Origin: Metabacillus litoralis
Lineage (GTDB): Bacteria > Bacillota > Bacilli > Bacillales > Bacillaceae
NCBI RefSeq assembly: GCF_007994985.1
Contig: NZ_VOQF01000007.1
Coordinates: 310,001 to 374,000 of the forward strand
Length of the DNA stretch: 64,000 nt
Direction: 5' to 3'
In this document: in pieces, positions 8,007 to 15,722 of the stretch
Layout of the letters: the number at the start of each line of letters is the position of its first letter
Numbering within the stretch: position 1 is the stretch's first letter
Notes under the pieces: generated by a model
The model's input: only the letters and a program-made list of their open reading frames with translations
The model's database searches: none
Told to the model about the DNA's origin: nothing
Position numbers and translations under genes: made by a program

Positions 8007-10874
8007 ATGGATAAAAAGGATAAAACAAATAGGCGCTTCTCACCTTTTAACAAAGATATAACCAAAGGTCTTAGAATATCATATAACGTCATAGGAAATC
8101 TTTTATTGCTATTTTTCGTCATAGGACTAATTGGTTTATGCTTTGCTGGGGGGGTTGGTGCTGGTTATTTTGCTTCATTAGTCAAGGACGAGCCAATACG
8201 ATCTTTTGAAGATATGCAAAGGGATATATACAACTACGAAGAGACTTCACTCATATACTTTGATAAAAATGTTCACTTGGGTAAATTAAACACTGATATC
8301 GAGCGGGAAGAAGTCAAATTAAGTGATGTTTCACCACATGTAATTAATGCTGTAGTCGCTACAGAGGATGAATTGTTTTATGAGCATGAGGGTGTTGTCC
8401 CTAAAGCAATACTTCGAGCCCTTTTTCAAGAGTTTACAAACGCATCTGTTCAAACGGGTGGTAGTACACTTACACAGCAATTGATTAAAAATCAAATTTT
8501 AACTAATGAAGTATCATTTGATCGAAAAGCAAAGGAAATTCTTTTAGCTCTTCGTTTAGAGAAATTCTTCGAGAAAGAGGAAATACTCGAGGCTTATTTA
8601 AATGTTGCTGATTTTGGTCGAAATTCAAATGGTAAAAATATTGCCGGAATCCAAGCTGCAGCAAAAGGAATTTTTGGTGTTCCTGCTAAGGATTTAACGA
8701 TTGCACAGGCTGCCTTTATAGCTGGTTTACCTCAGAGTCCTTTCGGATATACACCTTTTTCAAATAATGGAGGAGAAGTAAAAGAAGAACTTGATCCGGG
8801 AATTACTCGAATGAAAACAGTTTTAAGCCGCATGCTCTCAGCTGGTTATATTGATCAAACTGAATATGAAGAAGCACTTGCATTTGATGTACGTGCTAAT
8901 TTAGTCGCGAAAAAACCTTCATCTGTTGATCAGTACCCATATTTAACATATGAAGTTGAAGATCGCGCAAAAGAGATTATTAAAGTTCAATTAGCAGAAG
9001 AAGATGGCTATACGGCGGAAGACTTAAAGAAGGATAAGAAGTTAGATGCACAATATAGATCACTAGCCGATGTGAATTTAAGACAAAACGGCTATCGAAT
9101 TCATACAACAATCAATAAAGAAATTTACGATAAAATGCAGGATGTTGTTAATAATTACGAATATTATGGCAGTGACAAACCTGAAGAGGTAATTGATCCA
9201 GATACAGGGAAAGAGATAACGATTAAAGAGCCTGTCGAGGTTGGTGGGGTGTTAATTGAGAATAGTACAGGTAGAATTATAAGTTTTGTAGGTGGGCGTG
9301 ACTTCGAGCGAGAAAATCTTAATCATGCTACTGATTCAAAACGTCCTAATGGTTCTACTATGAAGCCATTGCTAGTATATGCTCCATCAATGGAATTAGG
9401 TAAATCACAGCCAGGTTCAGTCATAGCAGATATGCCAATTGCATCCGGCTATAATCCAGGAAATTATGGCGGTGGCTACCATGGTCTGACAAGTGCTAGA
9501 ACGGCACTCAAATATTCCTACAACGTTCCCGCCGTAAAAACGTATAAGAATATATTAGACCAAAATCCAGTTTCTTATCTAGAAAAAATGGGATTTACAA
9601 GTTTGAATAAAGCTGATTACGGGATCGAATCTCTTAGTTTAGGTGCTATGACAGATGGTGTAACAGTAGAAGAAAATGTTAATGCCTATGCAACATTTGC
9701 CAACCAAGGAAAGTTTATTGATGCTTATCTCATAGAAAAAATTGAGAATAGTGATGGTCAAGTTATTTATCAACATGAAAAAGTAGAAAATGATGTGTTC
9801 TCAGCTCAAACTGCATACTTAACTATTGATATGATGCGGGATGTCATTAATAGTGGTACTGCTACTTCTTTGAATGGCTATTTAGGATTTAGTGCAGATT
9901 GGGCTGGTAAAACCGGAACTGGACAGGATTATAAGGATGCATGGTTTGTCGCAACCAACCCAAATGTAACGTTCGGAACCTGGATAGGGTATGATACTCC
10001 GAAGTCATTAGAGCAAAACTATAAGGGCATGTCATACAGTAGAAGAAATATTCTACTATGGGCAAAGTTAATGAATGTGGCACACGATGTAGAGCCAGAG
10101 TTATTAGCACCTAAAAACCGTTTTGAAATGCCAGGTGGTATCGTCCAGCGTTCTTACTGTGCGTTAACAGGAGAGTTACCTTCTGATCTATGTAGAAGTG
10201 CTGGATTAGTCGCATCAGATCTTTTTAATGCTAAATATGTACCAAATAAGGTTGACGATAGCTTAACTCGAGGCAAATATGTTTTTGTAAAAGATAGAGC
10301 ATACAAGGTACCTGCCTCAGCACCATCAGAATTTGTCCAAGAAGGTGTTATGCTCAAAAAGGAAATATTAGAAAAACATGATATCAGTAATTTAATTGAT
10401 TTAAGAAAACTATTACCTAAGACAGTACGCTGGGATAATCTAGTAATTACTGAAGGTAAGGAAATATCTGATAATGGCTCAAATCCAAGACAAGTTAGTG
10501 GTGTTTCTGCTAGCGGTACAAGAATTAGTTGGAGTGCAAATGGTGATAACGATGTATTAGGCTACCGAATATATGCAGCTCCAAACTTTTCAAAAAACTT
10601 TAGAAAAGTTGCTAGTGTTTTATCAACAGATTCATTAGCAGTATCAGTTGGAAGTACACCAGCTGCATATTATATCGTTGCTGTAGACGTTGGTGGAAAC
10701 GAATCAGCTCCTTCTTCAATTATTAAGGTAGGAGACTATTTAGAAGAAAAACCTAAACCTACCGTACCTAAAGATCAAAAGCCAAACAAACAAGAAACTT
10801 CTCAAAAACCTGATACAAATGAAGATTCACCACAATCACCATCTGATTCAGCACCAGAACCAGTTACAGAATAA
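8007..10874 (+). CDS. class A penicillin-binding protein (transglycosylase/transpeptidase) with C-terminal fibronectin III domain
   Basis: 955 residues. It polymerises lipid II into glycan and cross-links the stem peptides on the outer face of the membrane. A short cytosolic tail is followed by one membrane anchor (about residues 29-54). The glycosyltransferase 51 domain carries ATEDELFYEHEGV with catalytic Glu120, then TGGSTLTQQLIKNQ. The transpeptidase domain has STMK (Ser450), SYN (504-506) and KTGTG (635-639). A fibronectin type III module follows at about 815-905, and the last 50 residues are Pro/Glu/Lys-rich and probably unstructured. The ribosome site is GGGGGGATT. It is divergent from tyrS and ends at a bidirectional terminator shared with acsA. 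Which B. subtilis PBP it corresponds to cannot be settled from this alone. Confidence 0.93.
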   Translation: MDKKDKTNRRFSPFNKDITKGLRISYNVIGNLLLLFFVIGLIGLCFAGGVGAGYFASLVKDEPIRSFEDMQRDIYNYEETSLIYFDKNVHLGKLNTDIEREEVKLSDVSPHVINAVVATEDELFYEHEGVVPKAILRALFQEFTNASVQTGGSTLTQQLIKNQILTNEVSFDRKAKEILLALRLEKFFEKEEILEAYLNVADFGRNSNGKNIAGIQAAAKGIFGVPAKDLTIAQAAFIAGLPQSPFGYTPFSNNGGEVKEELDPGITRMKTVLSRMLSAGYIDQTEYEEALAFDVRANLVAKKPSSVDQYPYLTYEVEDRAKEIIKVQLAEEDGYTAEDLKKDKKLDAQYRSLADVNLRQNGYRIHTTINKEIYDKMQDVVNNYEYYGSDKPEEVIDPDTGKEITIKEPVEVGGVLIENSTGRIISFVGGRDFERENLNHATDSKRPNGSTMKPLLVYAPSMELGKSQPGSVIADMPIASGYNPGNYGGGYHGLTSARTALKYSYNVPAVKTYKNILDQNPVSYLEKMGFTSLNKADYGIESLSLGAMTDGVTVEENVNAYATFANQGKFIDAYLIEKIENSDGQVIYQHEKVENDVFSAQTAYLTIDMMRDVINSGTATSLNGYLGFSADWAGKTGTGQDYKDAWFVATNPNVTFGTWIGYDTPKSLEQNYKGMSYSRRNILLWAKLMNVAHDVEPELLAPKNRFEMPGGIVQRSYCALTGELPSDLCRSAGLVASDLFNAKYVPNKVDDSLTRGKYVFVKDRAYKVPASAPSEFVQEGVMLKKEILEKHDISNLIDLRKLLPKTVRWDNLVITEGKEISDNGSNPRQVSGVSASGTRISWSANGDNDVLGYRIYAAPNFSKNFRKVASVLSTDSLAVSVGSTPAAYYIVAVDVGGNESAPSSIIKVGDYLEEKPKPTVPKDQKPNKQETSQKPDTNEDSPQSPSDSAPEPVTE

Positions 10875-10910
10875 GAAAAACTTTTTTTCCTTTCTTTTTA
10901 AAATAAACAA

Positions 10911-10961
10911 CCAATAAAAAAGAGATGTTCATTTAATTTGCGAACATCTCTTTTTTATTGG
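10911..10961. terminator. bidirectional terminator between PBP gene and acsA
   Basis: A perfect 20-bp inverted repeat (CCAATAAAAAAGAGATGTTC and its complement) around an 11-nt loop, lying between two converging genes. Confidence 0.9.
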
Positions 10962-10966
10962 TTTTG

Positions 10967-12679
10967 TTAATCTTCCATCGTTGATAAATCACCTGTTGGT
11001 AAATCAAGTTCCCACGCTTTAAGAACTCGCCGCATAATTTTACCACTTCTTGTTTTTGGTAACTTATCTCGGAAATCAATTTCCCTTGGAGCAGCATGGG
11101 CAGCCAGACCCTGTTTTACAAACAAGCGGATTTCTTCCTTTAACTCATCCGATGGCTCATACCCTTCACGCAATGCGACAAACGCTTTAATAATTTCCCC
11201 TCTAACTGGATCAGGCTTACCGATTACCCCAGCTTCTGCAATTGCTGGGTGTTCAACTAATTTACTTTCAACCTCAAAGGGACCAACACGTTCTCCAGAT
11301 GTCATAATAACATCATCAATTCTACCTTGGAACCAAAAATACCCCTCTTCATCCATATAAGCGGAATCACCTGATACATACCAATCTCCAGGCATAAAAT
11401 AAGATTCATATTTCTCTTGGTTATTCCAAATTGTATGCATCATTGATGGCCAGCCTTTTTTAATAGCCAGATTCCCCATTCGGTATGGTGGAAGCTCGTT
11501 ACCTTGGTCATCAACAATGGCTGCCTGAACTCCAGGAATCGGTTTACCCATAGATCCTGGCTTGATCTCCATACAAGGATAATTACAAATAGTCTGTGCA
11601 CCTGTTTCTGTCATCCACCATGTATCATGAATGCGATTATTAAATACCTTTACTCCCCAACGAACAACTTCAGGATTTAGCGGCTCACCAACACTTAAAA
11701 CATGTCTTAATGAGGTTGTATCAAACTGCTTAACCAGCTCATCTCCAGCACTCATTAACATCCTGAATGCTGTTGGGGCACTATACCAAACAGTTACTCC
11801 ATAATCCTCGATTGTTTTATACCAGGATTCTGGCTTGAATCTTCCTCCAACAATAACATTCGTTGCTCCAGATAACCAAGGACCAAATATTCCATAAACG
11901 GTTCCTGTTACCCAACCAGGATCTGCTGTACACCAGTATACATCATCTTCTTGCAAATCTAAGACCCATTTACTAGTTTGATAATGTTGGACCATGGCTT
12001 GATGTACATGTAAAACACCCTTTGGCTTTCCTGTTGAACCAGAAGTGTAATGGAGCAATAATCCATCTGTTTTTTCTACCCATTCAATATCAATATTTTT
12101 ACTTGCTGTTTTCATTTCTAGTAAGAAATCAATTTGTGAGTCATCAGTTGTTTCCCCAACAACAACAACATGCTTTAATGAAGGCAGCTCATCTACAGGA
12201 ACTCTTTTCAATAGTTCTGGTGTAGTTACAATTACTTTAGCATCACTATCCTCAAGACGATCTCTAACTGCTCCTTCCATGAACGCTTCAAACAATGGTC
12301 CTACAATAGCACCTAGTTTAACTGCTCCTAAAATAACAGAATATAATTCTGGTGTTCTTGGCATAAAGACGAATAGTCGATCTCCCTTTTCAACGTCAGC
12401 CTTGTTTTTTAAAACATTTGCAGCTTTATTTGAAAGTTCCTTCATTTCTTTAAATGTATACTTCTCTTCTCGTTCAGGGTCGCGATAATAAAGAGCAATT
12501 TTGTTTTTACGGTGAGATTCTGCATGTTTATCAATTGCTTCATAAGCTGCATTAATCCGACCTGTTTCTGACCATGTAAAGTTCTCTTCTACCTTATTCC
12601 AATCAAAGGATGCATAAGCAGCATCATAGTCTGATAAGTTGAATTTCCCCTTTGTCGGTGACAACGCTTCCAATTTCAT
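10967..12679 (-). CDS. acsA: acetyl-CoA synthetase (AMP-forming)
   Basis: 570 residues. It converts acetate, ATP and CoA to acetyl-CoA in the cytoplasm. The adenylation P-loop TSGSTGKPKG lies at 212-221 and the hinge/lysine motif PKTRSGKIMRR near the C-terminus. Lys547 there corresponds to B. subtilis Lys549, the residue acetylated and switched off by AcuA. The genes for that acetyltransferase and the matching deacetylase, acuABC, are transcribed divergently right next to it. A minus-strand promoter and a cre site lie upstream, so catabolite control by CcpA, encoded 5 kb away, is likely. Ribosome site AAGGGGGAG. Confidence 0.96.
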   Translation of the reverse strand: MKLEALSPTKGKFNLSDYDAAYASFDWNKVEENFTWSETGRINAAYEAIDKHAESHRKNKIALYYRDPEREEKYTFKEMKELSNKAANVLKNKADVEKGDRLFVFMPRTPELYSVILGAVKLGAIVGPLFEAFMEGAVRDRLEDSDAKVIVTTPELLKRVPVDELPSLKHVVVVGETTDDSQIDFLLEMKTASKNIDIEWVEKTDGLLLHYTSGSTGKPKGVLHVHQAMVQHYQTSKWVLDLQEDDVYWCTADPGWVTGTVYGIFGPWLSGATNVIVGGRFKPESWYKTIEDYGVTVWYSAPTAFRMLMSAGDELVKQFDTTSLRHVLSVGEPLNPEVVRWGVKVFNNRIHDTWWMTETGAQTICNYPCMEIKPGSMGKPIPGVQAAIVDDQGNELPPYRMGNLAIKKGWPSMMHTIWNNQEKYESYFMPGDWYVSGDSAYMDEEGYFWFQGRIDDVIMTSGERVGPFEVESKLVEHPAIAEAGVIGKPDPVRGEIIKAFVALREGYEPSDELKEEIRLFVKQGLAAHAAPREIDFRDKLPKTRSGKIMRRVLKAWELDLPTGDLSTMED

Positions 12680-12714
12680 TATTTACTCCCCCTTATGTAA
12701 CATTTTACATTCCT

Positions 12715-12743
12715 ATTATATTACAATATTTCACTTTTCACAA
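12715..12743 (-). promoter_or_regulatory. sigma-A promoter of acsA
   Basis: Minus strand: TTGTGA (12738-12743), a 17-bp spacer and TATAAT (12715-12720), about 36 bp before the start codon. Confidence 0.7.
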
Positions 12744-12771
12744 TTTTGAGACATATATTTACTAAATTATA

Positions 12772-12786
12772 TTGTAAACGCTTTAT
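12772..12786. promoter_or_regulatory. cre site (CcpA operator) in the acsA/acuABC divergent region
   Basis: TTGTAAACGCTTTAT matches the cre consensus WTGNAANCGNWNNCW at all but one fixed position. It lies upstream of the acsA promoter and would cover the -35 region of a possible acuA promoter whose -10 TATAAT is at 12803-12808. The acsA and acu genes of B. subtilis are also CcpA targets. Confidence 0.7.
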
Positions 12787-12959
12787 TTTATACTGCATTT
12801 AGTATAATAATAGAATAACAGCAATAATCTGCTTTTACATAAGTCAGGTTTCTATGGATGATTCCATCATTTATCATGGTCTATAATGAAAGTGTAGAAT
12901 TTCTAAACCAAAACTAGTTTACTATCTGATCATCACAATATTAAAAGGCGGTGACCTTA

Positions 12960-13592
12960 TTGAAACACCCTAAAACATATAATGCAAAAGAAATAAAAAC
13001 ACCAACGTGGAGTATTTTTATTGAAGGTCCTATCTCACCTGAAAAACTTGCTACATATGATTTCCATGAAGGGTTAGTTGCTTTTCGTCAGCCTAAGCAA
13101 CAGCAAAAGGCATTGATCGAAATAGCGGCTTTACCTGAAGGAAGGATTATTATCGCTAGACAAAATGACCAGATTATTGGATATGTAACTTACCTTTATC
13201 CAGATCCTTTAGAACGATGGTCTGAGGGTAATATGGAAGAGCTAATTGAATTAGGAGCCATTGAAGTTGCCCCTGAATACAGAGGTTTTTCTGTTGGTAA
13301 AAATCTCTTGAAGGTTTCAATGATGGATGATGCAATGGAAGATTATATCATTATCACAACAGAATACTATTGGCATTGGGATTTAAAAGGCTCAGGTTTA
13401 AATGTCTGGGAATATAGAAAAGTAATGGAAAAAATGATGAATGCTGGTGGTTTAGAGTGGTACGCTACAGATGAACCTGAAATTAGTTCTCATCCAGCAA
13501 ACTGTCTCATGGCCAAAATCGGTAAAAGAATACAACCTAACTCTATTCAGCAATTTGATCAATTACGTTTTAAAAATCGCTTTATGTATTAA
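12960..13592 (+). CDS. acuA: acetyl-CoA synthetase protein acetyltransferase AcuA
   Basis: 210 residues, exactly the B. subtilis length when started at the TTG at 12960. A longer GTG start at 12951 overlaps the ribosome site AAGGCGGTGA, which is spaced five bases from the TTG, so TTG is preferred. It is a GNAT-fold enzyme; the acetyl-CoA-binding segment IEVAPEYRGFSVGKNLL lies near residues 103-119. It acetylates the active-site lysine of AcsA and inactivates it. First gene of acuABC. Confidence 0.93.
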   Translation: MKHPKTYNAKEIKTPTWSIFIEGPISPEKLATYDFHEGLVAFRQPKQQQKALIEIAALPEGRIIIARQNDQIIGYVTYLYPDPLERWSEGNMEELIELGAIEVAPEYRGFSVGKNLLKVSMMDDAMEDYIIITTEYYWHWDLKGSGLNVWEYRKVMEKMMNAGGLEWYATDEPEISSHPANCLMAKIGKRIQPNSIQQFDQLRFKNRFMY

Positions 13593-13668
13593 ATGATAAA
13601 CAAAATCCCTTCAAAGGGAATGTAATCTTTTATAGGTAATTTCTTTCATTTCGTAAGGAGGCAACATG

Positions 13669-14313
13669 ATGATCGTTAAGCAAATAATGAAGCAAAACGT
13701 GGTAGCCTTAAACTCAAACGATACAATCCAATTAGCACTAAATACAATGAAAGTAAATAAAATACGTCACATCCCAATATTATCCGATACTGCTAAGTTA
13801 GTCGGCATTATTACAGAACGAGATGTAAAAGATGCAAGCCCATCTATTTTTCAGCTTGAATTAAAAGAAGACTTTTTAAATAAACCTATAAATACCGTCA
13901 TGACAAAAAATGTTGTAACAGGTCATCCTCTAGATTTTGTTGAAGAAGTTGCAGCTGTTTTAATGGAGCATAAAATTGGTTGTTTACCAATATTACAAAA
14001 TGACAAGCTAGTTGGAATGCTCACAGAAACAGATTTGCTGCATACTTTTGTAAAACTGACTGGTGGAGATCAACCAGCATCACATATTGAAATAAAGGTT
14101 CCTAATAAAGCAGGCATGCTCGCAGAGGTCTCATCTATTTTTCGTCATAGAAATGTTAATATCTCAAGTGTTTTAGTTTACCCTGATGCTGATCCAAACT
14201 TTAAAATACTTGTTTTTAGAGTCCAAACGATAAACGTCACGATGATAATTAATGATTTAAAGGGTGAAGGATATGAAATTTTATGGCCTAATTTTCCGGA
14301 GAGCTTAGAATGA
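13669..14313 (+). CDS. acuB: CBS-ACT domain protein AcuB
   Basis: 214 residues. Two CBS domains (about 1-60 and 70-130, with HIPILSDTAKLVGIITERDV and GCLPILQNDKLVGMLTETDL) are followed by an ACT domain from about 140 (IEIKVPNKAGMLAEVSSIF). The architecture suggests sensing of an adenine nucleotide and perhaps an amino acid; the precise role of AcuB in acetoin/acetate metabolism is not established. Tandem ATGs occur at 13666 and 13669 after AAGGAGG. The second gives the B. subtilis-like start MIVKQIMK and a better spacing. The stop overlaps the acuC start as ATGA. Confidence 0.9.
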   Translation: MIVKQIMKQNVVALNSNDTIQLALNTMKVNKIRHIPILSDTAKLVGIITERDVKDASPSIFQLELKEDFLNKPINTVMTKNVVTGHPLDFVEEVAAVLMEHKIGCLPILQNDKLVGMLTETDLLHTFVKLTGGDQPASHIEIKVPNKAGMLAEVSSIFRHRNVNISSVLVYPDADPNFKILVFRVQTINVTMIINDLKGEGYEILWPNFPESLE

Positions 14314-15470
14314 TTAATAAAGATACTGCATTTATTTATTCACCTCTCTTTCAGACATATAAATTTAATAATGATCATCCATTTAATCAGCTGCGTGTTG
14401 AGCTTACTTATGATTTATTAAGGAAAATAAATGCTATTACTGATAACGATATAGCACCTCCTAGAATGGCTACAGTTGACGAATTAGCACTTGTTCATGA
14501 TAGAAAGTATATAAAAGCTGTGGAGTTAGCTGGACATGGGAAATTAACCAGTGAAGAAGGTATGAATTATGGGATTGGCACTGAAGATACGCCAATTTTC
14601 AAGAATATGCATGAAGCTAGTTCACTTTTAGTTGGTGGTACTTTAACAGCAGTTGATCTTGTAATGGAAGGTAAAGTTACACATGCTGCTAACTTTGGTG
14701 GTGGGCTTCATCATGGTTTCCGAGGAAAAGCTTCAGGTTTTTGTATATATAATGATAGCTCTGTAGCGATTCGTTATATGCAAGAAAAATACAACGCAAG
14801 AGTACTATATATTGATACAGATGCTCATCATGGTGATGGTGTACAGTGGACATTTTATGATGACCCAAATGTTTGTACTTTATCTATTCATGAAACCGGA
14901 AGATATTTATTTCCTGGAACAGGCAATATTACAGAACGAGGTGCTGGCAAAGGCTACGGATATTCCTTTAACATACCTTTAGACGCTTTCACAGAGGATG
15001 AATCTTGGCTTTATGCCTATAAAACCTCTTTAGAAGAAGTAGCAGCATTTTTTAAACCAGATGTTATCCTTACACAAAATGGAGCGGATGCCCATTTCTA
15101 CGATCCATTAACACACTTAGCTAGTACTATGAGGATATATCATGAAATTCCTAAGCTCGCTCATGAAATAGCCCATAAGTATTGTAATGGTCGATGGATT
15201 GCAGTAGGTGGGGGTGGATATGATATATGGCGTGTTGTACCAAGAGCATGGAGTCTAATTTGGCTTGAAATGAATAATATACAAGTACCACAAGCCCTCC
15301 CTGAAGAATGGATCAAGCATTGGCAAGCTCAAGCTCCAGTAACCCTCCCAACACAATGGCAGGATCCTAAAGAAATAGTTAAACCAATACCTAGAAAAGC
15401 TGAAATTGAAGAAAAAAATGCTTTAACAGTAGAAAAAGCTCTACACTCCATTCGACCATCAAAGGATTAA
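14310..15470 (+). CDS. acuC: AcsA deacetylase AcuC (arginase/histone-deacetylase fold)
   Basis: 386 residues. It removes the acetyl group that AcuA puts on AcsA, reactivating it. Zn-dependent deacetylase signatures are intact: GGGLHHGFRGKASGFC near 130-145, with the catalytic His pair at 134-135; the metal motif DTDAHHGDG at 169-177; and NGADAHFYDPL further on. Translation is probably coupled to acuB through a 4-bp ATGA overlap. The 3' end is followed by a long stem-loop repeat that could serve as terminator. Confidence 0.94.
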   Translation: MINKDTAFIYSPLFQTYKFNNDHPFNQLRVELTYDLLRKINAITDNDIAPPRMATVDELALVHDRKYIKAVELAGHGKLTSEEGMNYGIGTEDTPIFKNMHEASSLLVGGTLTAVDLVMEGKVTHAANFGGGLHHGFRGKASGFCIYNDSSVAIRYMQEKYNARVLYIDTDAHHGDGVQWTFYDDPNVCTLSIHETGRYLFPGTGNITERGAGKGYGYSFNIPLDAFTEDESWLYAYKTSLEEVAAFFKPDVILTQNGADAHFYDPLTHLASTMRIYHEIPKLAHEIAHKYCNGRWIAVGGGGYDIWRVVPRAWSLIWLEMNNIQVPQALPEEWIKHWQAQAPVTLPTQWQDPKEIVKPIPRKAEIEEKNALTVEKALHSIRPSKD

Positions 15471-15485
15471 TTTTTTACTCCATTA

Positions 15486-15665
15486 AGAGTGGGACATTAT
15501 TATTTAACTTAAAGATAAACCCGAATTATTAGGAGATCGTTACATTATTCTTTCGCCTAAAAGTTCGGGTTTTGCTGTCTATAATATATTTTATGACGTT
15601 GCATACTATTTTTTTAGTACTGGTGGAATGGAGCAAACTTGTTTCTCCAGCTTAGCTGATTAATA
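15486..15665 (+). repeat. composite intergenic repeat, copy A (GTGGGACAT / AAACCCGAATTATTAGG stem-loop)
   Basis: It opens with AAGAGTGGGACAT, then a stem-loop whose arms are AAACCCGAATTATTAGG (from 15517) and CGCCTAAAAGTTCGGGTTTT (15554-15573), then TTGCATACTA and GTACTGGTGGAATGGAGC. The same modules occur in the same order at 55172-55430. Copy A lacks the internal segment between two AATGGARC words that copy B has. It lies just downstream of acuC and can act as its terminator. Confidence 0.8.
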
Positions 15666-15722
15666 GAAAACAGTTTTACATATTGAATAGTTTAGATTTA
15701 TTCGTCTTTATGGACTATTTCT

